From NCBI GenBank assembly GCA_934122385.1, contig CAKOWP010000012.1, positions 1-26,436 on the forward strand: a stretch of DNA of 26,436 nucleotides. The letters run 5' to 3'. The translations under genes were made by a program, and so were the position numbers. This document shows positions 6,566-13,740 of the stretch, piece after piece; position 1 is the first letter of the stretch, and each line of letters opens with the position of its first letter. The notes under the pieces were generated by a model that was given only the letters and a program-made list of their open reading frames with translations, was not told the origin of the DNA and did no database searches. Origin of the DNA: an uncultured Clostridia bacterium. Lineage in GTDB: Bacteria; Bacillota; Clostridia; TANB77; CAG-508.

Positions 6566-7410
6566 CTAATCGCCTCCTCATAAAGTTCTCCATCAAATAC
6601 TGTTACTGCAGGTCCTGTCATATATACATGATTATCTGTTTCATTCCATTCAATATTCAATGTTCCACCTAATAATTCTATATTCACTTTTCTGTCTGTT
6701 AGACCATTTAAATTGCAAGCAACCGCTGTAGCACATGCTCCTGTTCCACAGGCTAGTGTTTCTCCTGCTCCTCTTTCCCAAACTCTCATATTGATGTTCT
6801 GTCTGTCTACGATTTGTGCAAATTCTATATTTGCTTTTTTAGGAAATGCTTTGTCAACTTCTAATACTTTACCATATTTTTCCACTTCAAATTCTTTTGT
6901 GTTCTCAACTATTGTAATGGCGTGTGGATTTCCCATTGATACACATGTGAATTTGAATTTTCTGTTTTCTGCTTCTAGTTCTAGATTTTTTACTGGCTCT
7001 TCTGTTGATATTACGGGGATTTTTTCTGCTTCTAATATTGGCTCTCCCATATCAACTCGTGCAGTTTCAACTTTTCCGTCTTTTGTGTTTAATATTAATG
7101 TTTTAATTCCGGCAAGTGTTTCAATTTTTACTGTTGTTTTAATTGTAAGGCCTTTGTCATATACAAATTTTCCTACACATCTTATTCCGTTTCCACACAT
7201 TTCTGCTTCACTTCCATCAGAATTGAACATTCTCATTTTGAAGTCTGCAACTTCACTTTTACATATTAAAATTAAGCCGTCTGAGCCTATTCCAAAGTGT
7301 CTGTTGCTGACAAATTTAGCTAGAGATGATTCGTTTTCTATTTTTTGATTTATGGCATCAATATAAACATAATCATTCCCTAGCCCATGCATTTTTGTAA
7401 ATTTTATCAT
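6562..7410 (-). CDS. dapF: Diaminopimelate epimerase
   Basis: 282 residues. It interconverts LL- and meso-diaminopimelate, the last step before peptidoglycan cross-link precursor and lysine. Both catalytic cysteines are present in their motifs: C72 in SEAEMCGNGIRC and C221 in GAGETLACGTGACA. The N-terminus reads MIKFTKMHGLGNDYVY, typical for the family. The ATG at 7408-7410 is chosen because GAGGTG lies 7 bases before it; the in-frame GTG three codons upstream is part of that ribosome binding site. First gene of a dapF-dapL operon with its own promoter at 7472-7500. Confidence 0.96.
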   Translation of the reverse strand: MIKFTKMHGLGNDYVYIDAINQKIENESSLAKFVSNRHFGIGSDGLILICKSEVADFKMRMFNSDGSEAEMCGNGIRCVGKFVYDKGLTIKTTVKIETLAGIKTLILNTKDGKVETARVDMGEPILEAEKIPVISTEEPVKNLELEAENRKFKFTCVSMGNPHAITIVENTKEFEVEKYGKVLEVDKAFPKKANIEFAQIVDRQNINMRVWERGAGETLACGTGACATAVACNLNGLTDRKVNIELLGGTLNIEWNETDNHVYMTGPAVTVFDGELYEEAIR

Positions 7411-7471
7411 AAATATCACCTCATTTAGGTATTAATAGTAAATAAAATATAGTTATATTTTATTGTTTTGT

Positions 7472-7500
7472 ATTCTATCACAAGAATTTTTATTTTACAA
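7472..7500 (-). promoter_or_regulatory. dapF-dapL promoter
   Basis: Minus-strand TTGTAA (7495-7500), 17-base spacer ending in TGA, then TAGAAT (7472-7477): an extended -10 (TGnTAnAAT) arrangement. It is back to back with the plus-strand promoter at 7508-7536. Confidence 0.6.
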
Positions 7501-7507
7501 GAATTTT

Positions 7508-7536
7508 TTGACATACTTTTGTTTTTTATATATAAT
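7508..7536 (+). promoter_or_regulatory. Consensus promoter of the GT51 gene
   Basis: Perfect TTGACA (7508-7513) and perfect TATAAT (7531-7536) with a 17-base spacer. Transcription should start near 7543, giving a leader of about 250 bases that contains the whole inverted-repeat element at 7560-7741. Confidence 0.75.
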
Positions 7537-7559
7537 GTAGTTGAAATTTACAGTATAAA

Positions 7560-7741
7560 CTGAAAGGTATAAATTTTTATATTTTTTAGTTCAATACACA
7601 ATATAAGAATTTCTAAAATAAATTGATGACACTCTTTCACTTAATACTCACTTCGTTCGACGTGAACATTTTTCATAAATTTATTTAAGAAATACTAATA
7701 TTGTTTCAATCAAAAAAAATATAAAAATTTATACCTTTCAG
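7560..7741. mobile_element. 182-bp MITE-like long inverted repeat in the GT51 leader
   Basis: The ends CTGAAAGGTATAAATTTTTA and its reverse complement are perfect for about 27 bp. The arms stay complementary with mismatches for about 70 bp (for example ATAAGAATTTCT with AGAAATACTAAT). The centre has a small CACTTCG/CGACGTG dyad. Without a reading frame, this looks like a MITE or other non-autonomous hairpin element. No clean target-site duplication is visible next to the ends. Lying inside the 5' leader of the GT51 gene, it would fold into one long RNA hairpin. Confidence 0.6.
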
Positions 7742-7796
7742 GAAATGTTGTAATTGTAACATATTATAGTTGAAAATACAAAGGATGGTGTTTAAT

Positions 7797-8483
7797 ATGA
7801 AGTTTATAAAAAAATTACTATTAACAATAATACTTTTAATAATAATAATTTGTTTAATAATTCTTGGCGTAGGAAAAATTTATTACAACAAAGCTTTAAA
7901 AGAAAAGCCACTTATAACAAGAGTTGACGAAATTACTGGTAAAGAAAATTTTGTTAAATTTGAAGATATGGCTGCTGATTATAGAAATGCGGTAATCAGT
8001 GTTGAAGACCATAGATTTTATGACCATGGCCCTGTAGATTTTATTGCTATAGGACGAGCTATTTTTACAAATGTAAAAAATAAAGAATTGCAAGAAGGCG
8101 GAAGCACAATAACACAACAGGTTGCTAAAAATATTGTATTTTCTCAAGATAAATCATGGGTTAGAAAAGTTGGTGAAATTTTTGCTTCTTATGATTTAGA
8201 AAAAAATTATAGTAAAAAAGAAATCTTTGAATTATATGTAAATACTGCTTATTTTGGCGATGGTTATTATGGAATTTATGATGCAAGTTATGGTTATTAT
8301 AAAAAAGCTCCTAAAGATTTAAATTTAGATGAAGCTTCAATGCTTGCAGGTGTTCCAAATGCTCCTTCTGTTTATGCTCCAACTGTTAACCCTGATTTAG
8401 CTAAAAAGCGTCAATATCATGTTTTAAAAACTATGGTAGAGTATGGATATATTACTAATGAGCAGTCTTTATCAATTAAATAA
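7797..8483 (+). CDS. Monofunctional peptidoglycan glycosyltransferase (GT51)
   Basis: 228 residues: a short cytoplasmic tail, one membrane helix (about 7-27), then a GT51 transglycosylase domain without any penicillin-binding transpeptidase domain. It polymerises lipid II into glycan strands on the outer face of the membrane. Motifs: AVISVEDHRFYDHGPVD with catalytic E70, GGSTITQQVAKN (101-112), a second Glu in RKVGEIFAS (E127), and ELYVNTAYFGDGYYGI. The ATG at 7797 has GGATGG 8 bases upstream; earlier in-frame starts lie on or before that site. It follows a consensus promoter and a long hairpin leader. Confidence 0.92.
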   Translation: MKFIKKLLLTIILLIIIICLIILGVGKIYYNKALKEKPLITRVDEITGKENFVKFEDMAADYRNAVISVEDHRFYDHGPVDFIAIGRAIFTNVKNKELQEGGSTITQQVAKNIVFSQDKSWVRKVGEIFASYDLEKNYSKKEIFELYVNTAYFGDGYYGIYDASYGYYKKAPKDLNLDEASMLAGVPNAPSVYAPTVNPDLAKKRQYHVLKTMVEYGYITNEQSLSIK

Positions 8484-8497
8484 ATTTTTATGATTTT

Positions 8498-8527
8498 TTA
8501 ATATAAGTTTTAATTTTGTAGTATAAT
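8498..8527 (+). promoter_or_regulatory. Possible promoter of the deacetylase gene
   Basis: TTAATA at 8498-8503 and perfect TATAAT at 8522-8527, spacer 18. The -35 match is only moderate. Confidence 0.4.
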
Positions 8528-8603
8528 TATTTCATTAGGTTTTAAATGAGATAATTGTGCTATTTTTTTATTGTTTTCATATATATTATTATGGAGGTTG
8601 GTC

Positions 8604-9401
8604 ATGAAAGTTTTGTTTATAAAAAATAGAAATCATTTATATTTATTTTGTTCTATTTTTATAATTTTTTTAACAGCACTTTCTTTATTTTTTATTTCCA
8701 ATTCTTCTTCATACGCTGTAGAATTTGCCAAAAACTCTTTTTTTAATATTGATGTAACGATTTCTCTAAATGATATAGAAAAATCCAAAACTAAAAAGGC
8801 TTATTTGACTTTCGATGATGGTCCTACTACTAAAGCTACAGCTAAAATTTTGGATATTTTAAAAGAAGAGGATGTTAAAGCTACTTTTTTTGTTGTTGGA
8901 AAACATGTTAAGGAACATCCTGAATTGGTAAAACGTGAATATGAAGAAGGGCATTATATTGCTAATCACGGATATAATCATAATAATAAAATTTTATATA
9001 GAGATATGGATTCTTTTAAAAATGAAATTGTTGCCACAGATGGTGAAATTTCAAAGGCTATTGGTGTTGATAATTATTGTTCTCATATTTTTAGGTTTCC
9101 TAATGGGTATATGTCTCATATTTATATGTCTCAAAAAAAGGATGCTCTTAAAGTTTTGTCTAGTCTTAATTATGTGTATGTTGACTGGAATTGTTTAAAT
9201 CGTGATTCTGAAAAAAAATATTCTAATTTCCAGTTATTAAATAATTTAAAGAAGACTGCTAAAGATAAGGGAACTTTAATTATATTGATGCATGATACAG
9301 CTGATGTTAATAAAACCTATAATGTGCTTAGGGATTCTATTTCTTATTTAAGGACTCAAGGATATGAGTTTGGAAACTTTTACGATTTTGTGAATTACTA
9401 G
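8604..9401 (+). CDS. Membrane-anchored polysaccharide deacetylase (NodB domain)
   Basis: 265 residues with an N-terminal signal/anchor helix (about 11-38) and a CE4 NodB domain (65-262). Metal and catalytic motifs: TFDDGP (69-74), the His pair in HGYNH (H122, H126), FRFPNGY (163-169, usually RxPY/FG), VDWN (193-196) and LMHDT (229-233). Enzymes of this family remove N-acetyl groups from peptidoglycan or related glycans outside the membrane, often giving lysozyme resistance or acting in spore cortex formation. The ATG at 8604 is chosen for the GGAGG site just upstream. It follows the glycan polymerase gene on the same strand, in line with a cell-wall role. The exact substrate is not determined. 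Confidence 0.9.
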   Translation: MKVLFIKNRNHLYLFCSIFIIFLTALSLFFISNSSSYAVEFAKNSFFNIDVTISLNDIEKSKTKKAYLTFDDGPTTKATAKILDILKEEDVKATFFVVGKHVKEHPELVKREYEEGHYIANHGYNHNNKILYRDMDSFKNEIVATDGEISKAIGVDNYCSHIFRFPNGYMSHIYMSQKKDALKVLSSLNYVYVDWNCLNRDSEKKYSNFQLLNNLKKTAKDKGTLIILMHDTADVNKTYNVLRDSISYLRTQGYEFGNFYDFVNY

Positions 9402-9489
9402 TATGTTGTCTTTTTATTATTACTCTGTTATTTTTATTAATTGCCATTTGGTTAATTATTTTTTATATTTATAACTTTGGTAATTATTT

Positions 9490-9509
9490 CTATAACTTAT
9501 AAGTTATAG
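9490..9509. promoter_or_regulatory. 20-bp perfect palindrome, probable operator of the XRE gene
   Basis: CTATAACTTA and TAAGTTATAG form a perfect dyad just upstream of a TATAAT (9513-9518), so it covers the -35 region of the regulator gene at 9540. A further ATAACTT half-site lies near 9471. Confidence 0.55.
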
Positions 9510-9539
9510 TTCTATAATATTGAGTAATAGGAGGTTTCT

Positions 9540-9914
9540 ATGGATTTTAGTATGGATAAATTTAGTTATAGGTTAACTGTTTTATTAGATGAAAATAATA
9601 TGACTCAAACTCAACTTGCTAAAAAAATTGGTACTTCAAATGTTACTATTTGTAGATACCTTACTGGCGAAAGGGTTCCTCGTCTTGATGTAGTTACAAA
9701 AATAGCGGATGTTTTTAATGTTTCTTTGGATTATTTACTTGGGTTATCCAATGATAAAAATATTCAAAATTCGAATGAAAATTCTGATTTAAACATTGAT
9801 ATGATTATTAAAAGTTTATATTCTTTAGATGATAATTCTCATCTTTCTAAAAATCAAATTGATTTAATTAAAAAATTATTAATGGCAAATAAGGATTTTA
9901 TTTTGTCTGCCTAA
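9540..9914 (+). CDS. XRE-family transcriptional regulator (orphan)
   Basis: 124 residues. N-terminal Cro/CI helix-turn-helix at about 10-68: LDENNMTQTQLAKKIGTSNV, then TICRYLTGERVPRLD and the usual FNVSLDYLLGL ending. The C-terminal 50 residues (Asn/Ser/Asp-rich, then NQIDLIKKLLMANKDFIL) have no recognisable sensor domain and may mediate dimerisation. The start has a strong AGGAGG site. A perfect palindrome over its own promoter suggests autoregulation. No divergent or adjacent partner gene is apparent, unlike the two other XRE genes in this window. Confidence 0.85.
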   Translation: MDFSMDKFSYRLTVLLDENNMTQTQLAKKIGTSNVTICRYLTGERVPRLDVVTKIADVFNVSLDYLLGLSNDKNIQNSNENSDLNIDMIIKSLYSLDDNSHLSKNQIDLIKKLLMANKDFILSA

Positions 9915-9989
9915 AAATATTGTATTAATTTGAAAAAATCAAAGAATTTTAGTAATTAGTTCGAATGTAAAATTAAATTTATTAAATAA

Positions 9990-10036
9990 AATGAATCTAA
10001 GTATTATTTTATGCATAGTACTTGGATTCATTTTTT
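9990..10036. terminator. Bidirectional terminator between XRE and TSCPD genes
   Basis: AATGAATCTAAGTA (9990-10003) pairs with TACTTGGATTCATT (10019-10032) with a single G-T wobble, followed by a run of T on the plus strand and preceded by A-rich sequence. It serves the two convergent genes. Confidence 0.7.
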
Positions 10037-10042
10037 ATTGTT

Positions 10043-10294
10043 CTATTGGTTTTCTATAATTTTTTCTAAAGCTTGTGCCAATTGGTCTGGGCAAGATGTT
10101 CCTTTATATCCACATGGTATTCCTTTTAGTCTTTTTATTGCTTCTTGAATTTTCATTCCTTCTACTAATCTTGAAACTCCAACTGTGTTTCCTGCACATC
10201 CACCTTGTATTGTTACTTTTTTTATTGTATCTCCATCTACTTCTATTATCATTTCTTGTGAACATACTCCTTGTGGTTCATATCTATATTCCAT
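10043..10294 (-). CDS. TSCPD domain-containing protein
   Basis: 83 residues, a small stand-alone TSCPD domain of the kind grouped as TIGR03905. The name-giving motif is GTSCPDQLAQAL near the C-terminus. Other conserved points are GVCSQ (around residues 9-13), GGCAGNTVGVSRL and GIPCGYKG. Four cysteines suggest metal or redox chemistry. The domain also occurs fused to some ribonucleotide reductases, but the function of the free form is not established. The start has a strong AGGAGG site. It is convergent with the XRE gene. Confidence 0.88.
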   Translation of the reverse strand: MEYRYEPQGVCSQEMIIEVDGDTIKKVTIQGGCAGNTVGVSRLVEGMKIQEAIKRLKGIPCGYKGTSCPDQLAQALEKIIENQ

Positions 10295-10344
10295 TTTTTA
10301 CCTCCTATTTTATTATATCTTGTTTTATTATATCATAAATTGTT

Positions 10345-10373
10345 GAAAAGTCTAGCATAATACTAGACTTTTC
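10345..10373. terminator. Hairpin past the PIN-domain gene
   Basis: GAAAAGTCTAG (10345-10355) pairs perfectly with CTAGACTTTTC (10363-10373) over a 7-base loop, starting five bases past the PIN gene stop. It may end the PIN transcript. Its right part could also supply the -35 (TAGACT) of the TSCPD gene, whose probable -10 is a TATAAT near 10325. Confidence 0.5.
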
Positions 10374-10377
10374 GTTT

Positions 10378-11526
10378 TTACTCTAACAACATTTTTCTTG
10401 CCTCTTCTTGTATTTCTTCTGGCAAGTCAAACTTATAGATCTCATTGACGAATTTTATAATTTCTTCATCAATTTTAAATTCGGAATTTACTACTGATAT
10501 TTTTCGAATTCTTAGTTCACGGTTACCTTTTTGTCTTAATAGCATTACAATAGATTCAAAACTTTCAATTTGTTTTGTTTCATTTCTTCTTGCCAATTTT
10601 GCTCTTTTACCAGTTATGAAATATGTTCTGGCCTTTTTGTTAAAGCCTGTAACAATTACTTGTTCTCCCGTTATCATGAATCTGATACCATTTATAATAT
10701 TTTTTACAGTTTTAGGCTTCTCTGTGGTCAGCACTTCTTCCATTGGTTCAGTTACTTCCATTAATTGCTCTTCCTGTAATTCTATATTTTCAATTAATTG
10801 TGGCACTTTCTCGGATTCAGTTTCTTCCACTTTTTGTGTTTCTTCTTTTTCTGTTACTTCGGCTTTCTTGCTATTCGACCCTTTTATGAAAATATAGTCA
10901 AATCCATAGGCTTCTGCTCTACTTGCAAGATTTGCATCTGCAGTTAAAAGCGTAGGTCTTTTTTCTGGAGATAAGCTCTCCAGATAATACAAAATTTTAT
11001 CATCACAATAATTCATTTCAGCATTTGGCCTATCAAGTACCGGTTTAAACTTAGACTTTCTTGCCATTTTGCTCTTATATATCTTTATTGTTGATATCTT
11101 TGTATAATCTGTTGGAGACTTTTTGTTTTTTCGTTCTGTTTCCATTAGAACTTTTTCTATCTCTCTCAGAACGGATTCAATAACTATAACTTTAGAACTT
11201 TTTGAGATTAAATCTCGACCTTCTTTTTTAAGCATTGCACACGTATCCATTAATATACAATCTGGATTTGCATTTGCTGAGAACTTATATCCCCCTATCT
11301 TTAAAAGTTCTTTTCTCCGCTTACCGGCAGTCATTTCTTGTTTTCTTATTCTGTCGTTCTGGCGAAGTTTCCACTTCAGTTTAATTGCTTGTGTTTCTTC
11401 AAAACCGATTTTTTGTAGGTATTCAGTTGTAACATCATCTGGAAATTCAATTATTTCAGATTGTATTTCTGCTGTTGTTTTTCCTGTCCGTATTAATCTT
11501 TCAATAATTTCTTTAATTTCTTTCAT
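10378..11526 (-). CDS. PIN-domain putative RNase with extra N- and C-terminal regions
   Basis: 382 residues from the chosen start. Residues 1-85 are charged and helical. Residues 88-214 form a PIN-like nuclease domain: D94 in ILMDTCAML, E118-E123 in VIESVLREIEKV, D175-D176 in NYCDDKILYYL, D197 in LLTADANLASRA, then FDYIFIKG. Residues 220-290 are a Glu-rich, probably disordered linker. Residues 290-382 are a further folded region, not recognised (IRFMITGEQVIVTG onwards). PIN domains are usually Mg-dependent RNases. No antitoxin gene adjoins it, so a toxin role is not supported. The start at 11526 is preferred over 11589 because the promoter (11590-11618) would begin transcription inside the longer version; GGAAGG lies 13 bases upstream, rather far. 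Confidence 0.7.
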   Translation of the reverse strand: MKEIKEIIERLIRTGKTTAEIQSEIIEFPDDVTTEYLQKIGFEETQAIKLKWKLRQNDRIRKQEMTAGKRRKELLKIGGYKFSANANPDCILMDTCAMLKKEGRDLISKSSKVIVIESVLREIEKVLMETERKNKKSPTDYTKISTIKIYKSKMARKSKFKPVLDRPNAEMNYCDDKILYYLESLSPEKRPTLLTADANLASRAEAYGFDYIFIKGSNSKKAEVTEKEETQKVEETESEKVPQLIENIELQEEQLMEVTEPMEEVLTTEKPKTVKNIINGIRFMITGEQVIVTGFNKKARTYFITGKRAKLARRNETKQIESFESIVMLLRQKGNRELRIRKISVVNSEFKIDEEIIKFVNEIYKFDLPEEIQEEARKMLLE

Positions 11527-11589
11527 ATTAATAGTAAAACCTTCCTTTCTGCTATATCCTAGCTTTCTATATTTACAATAGTTGTTCAT

Positions 11590-11618
11590 ATTTTATCACA
11601 TTATGTTAATTATTGCAA
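11590..11618 (-). promoter_or_regulatory. Promoter of the PIN-domain gene
   Basis: Minus-strand TTGCAA (11613-11618), 17-base spacer ending TGTGA, then TAAAAT (11590-11595), an extended -10. The predicted start of transcription lies near 11583. Confidence 0.6.
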
Positions 11619-11642
11619 CAAAAATCGACATTCTTTTATGAA

Positions 11643-11693
11643 TTTATAATAATTAATGGTTACAATTAATGCCCATATTTTACTAAACTGTAA
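11643..11693. repeat. Diverged copy of the aspS leader sequence
   Basis: TTTATAATAATTAAT followed by CCCATATTTTACTAAACTGTAAC resembles 13595-13632 in the aspS leader (same first 15 bases, then CCTATATTTACTGAACTGCAAC). The two copies lie in the same orientation on both sides of aspS. This copy has an internal AATTAAT duplication. Confidence 0.45.
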
Positions 11694-11713
11694 CTTTTTT
11701 AATAAACAACTTA

Positions 11714-11743
11714 AAAAGATAGTACATTGTTGTACTATCTTTT
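11714..11743 (-). terminator. Terminator downstream of aspS
   Basis: AAAAGATAGTACA (11714-11726) and TGTACTATCTTTT (11731-11743) form a perfect 13-bp stem with a 4-base loop; on the minus strand the stem ends in a run of T. Between it and the aspS stop lies another GTGAGACA/TGTCTCAC stem enclosing GGGACAGTGC. Confidence 0.75.
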
Positions 11744-11785
11744 CGACATTTTCTAACAAAATTGTGAGACAAATTTGCACTGTCC

Positions 11786-13528
11786 CTACTGTCTCACTTC
11801 AATGTGGACATCTTTTAACTGTTGTTCTGAAACAACAGATGGGGCTCTCATAAGTAAATCTCTAGCTCTCTTATTTTTAGGGAAAGCAATAACTTCTCTG
11901 ATATTTTGAGAGTCTTCAATTAACATTACCATTCTGTCTACACCAGGTGCTGCACCTGCATGTGGTGGTGTTCCATATTGGAATGCATTATATAATGCAC
12001 CAAATCTATTTTTAACATCTTCTTCTTTATATCCTGCAATTTCAAAAGCCTTTACCATTATTTCTGGGTTGTGGTTTCTTACTGCTCCTGATGCCATTTC
12101 ATATCCATTACATACTAAATCATATTGATATGCTAATATGTCTAATGGGTCTTTTGTTTCTAATGCTTCCATTCCGCCTTGTGGCATTGAGAATGGGTTG
12201 TGGTTAAAGTCTATTGTTCCCTCATCTGATAATTCATACATTGGGAAGTCTACTATGTAGCAGAATCTGTAAACATCTTTTTCTAGTAGGTCTAATCTTT
12301 TTCCTAATTCGATTCTAACTAAACCTGCTATTTTTTGTGCTGTTTTGAATTCATCTGCTATGAAGAATACACTTGAGTTCTTGCTCATTCCAAATTCATT
12401 TACTAATTGTTCTTTTATATCATCTGTAATGAATTTTGCAATTCCACCTGTAACTTCTCCTGATTCTTCATATTTTGTCCAAGCTAGTCCTTTTGCTCCT
12501 ACTTCATCTGATGTAGCATATTCTGTCATTTTGTCAAAGAATTTTCTTCCTTGTTCTGCTCCATTTGGAACTATAATTGCTTTTATTGTCTTTCCTTCAA
12601 ATGCTTTAAATTCTGAGTTTGCAAAGCATTTTGTTACATCTTGAATTATTAATGGGTTTCTTAAGTCTGGTTTATCAATTCCGTATTTTTCCATTGCTTC
12701 TCTATATGGAATTTTTATAAATGGTCCCTCGTCTACTTTCCATGTTGTAAATTTTTTGAAAGTATATGGTACAACTTCTTCTATTACTTTGAATACATCT
12801 TCTTGTGTTGCAAAGCTCATTTCAAAGTCTAATTGATAGAATTCTCCTGGTGCTCTATCTGCTCTTGGGTCTTCGTCTCTAAAACATGGAGCGATTTGGA
12901 AGTATTTATCAAATCCTGATACCATCAATAATTGTTTAAATTGTTGTGGTGCTTGTGGTAATGCATAAAATTCTCCTGGATTTAATCTACTTGGTACTAA
13001 GTAGTCTCTTGCTCCTTCTGGTGAAGAGTTTGCAAGTATTGGTGTTTGAATTTCTGCAAATCCTAATTCATCCATTTTATCTCTTAATGTTTTTAAGATT
13101 TTTGAACGTAGTAAAATATTATTGTGTAATTTTTCATTTCTTAAATCTAAAAATCTATATTCTAATCTTAAATCTTCTCTAACTTCTTGGTCTGTATTTA
13201 TTTCAAATGGAAGCACATTTTTGCATTTTCCTAATACTTCTATTTCATTTGCAATTACTTCTATTTCACCTGTTGGAATTTTTGTATTTTTATTGCTTCT
13301 TTCCACAACTTTTCCTGATATGTGGATACAGCTTTCTGTTGTTAGCTCTTTTGCTTGTTTTTGTAATTCCTCGTCATTTATTACTATTTGTGTTATTCCG
13401 AATTGGTCTCTCAAGTCAATGAATATCATTGCTCCTAAATTTCTTATTTTTTGAATCCATCCAGCTAGTTCTATTGTTTCGTTTACATTTGTAATATTCA
13501 ATTCTCCACATGTTTTTGTTCTATACAT
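11786..13528 (-). CDS. aspS: Aspartyl-tRNA synthetase
   Basis: 580 residues, the bacterial class IIb form. An N-terminal OB-fold anticodon-binding domain (about 1-105, with GWIQKIRNLGAMIFIDLRD) is followed by the catalytic core with motif 2 FRDEDPRADR and motif 3 GAAPGVDRMVMLIE. The bacterial GAD insertion lies between (about 280-410). It charges tRNA-Asp with aspartate in the cytoplasm; whether it also charges tRNA-Asn cannot be judged here. The start has a strong AAAGGAG site. It is a single-gene unit with its own promoter (13636-13664) and terminator (11714-11743). The leader of about 100 bases is too short for a T-box and shows no T-box motif. Confidence 0.97.
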   Translation of the reverse strand: MYRTKTCGELNITNVNETIELAGWIQKIRNLGAMIFIDLRDQFGITQIVINDEELQKQAKELTTESCIHISGKVVERSNKNTKIPTGEIEVIANEIEVLGKCKNVLPFEINTDQEVREDLRLEYRFLDLRNEKLHNNILLRSKILKTLRDKMDELGFAEIQTPILANSSPEGARDYLVPSRLNPGEFYALPQAPQQFKQLLMVSGFDKYFQIAPCFRDEDPRADRAPGEFYQLDFEMSFATQEDVFKVIEEVVPYTFKKFTTWKVDEGPFIKIPYREAMEKYGIDKPDLRNPLIIQDVTKCFANSEFKAFEGKTIKAIIVPNGAEQGRKFFDKMTEYATSDEVGAKGLAWTKYEESGEVTGGIAKFITDDIKEQLVNEFGMSKNSSVFFIADEFKTAQKIAGLVRIELGKRLDLLEKDVYRFCYIVDFPMYELSDEGTIDFNHNPFSMPQGGMEALETKDPLDILAYQYDLVCNGYEMASGAVRNHNPEIMVKAFEIAGYKEEDVKNRFGALYNAFQYGTPPHAGAAPGVDRMVMLIEDSQNIREVIAFPKNKRARDLLMRAPSVVSEQQLKDVHIEVRQ

Positions 13529-13635
13529 TTTTACATCTCCTTTGAATTTTGCTCTTTAAATTATGTTTTTTACAAAAAATATTAATATATCAACATTTAT
13601 AATAATTAATACCTATATTTACTGAACTGCAACAT

Positions 13636-13664
13636 ATTGTATCACATTTTTGCAAATTTTACAA
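13636..13664 (-). promoter_or_regulatory. aspS promoter
   Basis: Minus-strand TTGTAA (13659-13664), 17-base spacer ending TGTGA, then TACAAT (13636-13641). It lies back to back with the HD-GYP promoter, the two -35 boxes being 8 bases apart. Confidence 0.6.
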
Positions 13665-13672
13665 TTATTCAA

Positions 13673-13701
13673 TTGAACTTATTTATTTTTTATGCTAAAA
13701 T
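13673..13701 (+). promoter_or_regulatory. Promoter of the HD-GYP gene
   Basis: TTGAAC (13673-13678), 17-base spacer ending ATGC, then TAAAAT (13696-13701), an extended -10. Confidence 0.6.
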
Positions 13702-13740
13702 TTAAATATATTATATTTTTTTATAAAAGGAGATTTAAAA

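Noticed and set aside
6713..7348. 211-codon plus-strand open frame opposite dapF
   Set aside because: Antisense shadow of a well-supported enzyme gene; no ribosome binding site and Ser/Phe/Leu-rich composition typical of reverse-strand reading.
11126..11526. PIN-domain protein as toxin of a toxin-antitoxin pair
   Set aside because: No small partner gene adjoins it, and the protein is far longer than VapC-type toxins.
13529..13635. T-box leader upstream of aspS
   Set aside because: The leader is only about 100 nt and has neither a T-box core nor a terminator/antiterminator pair.
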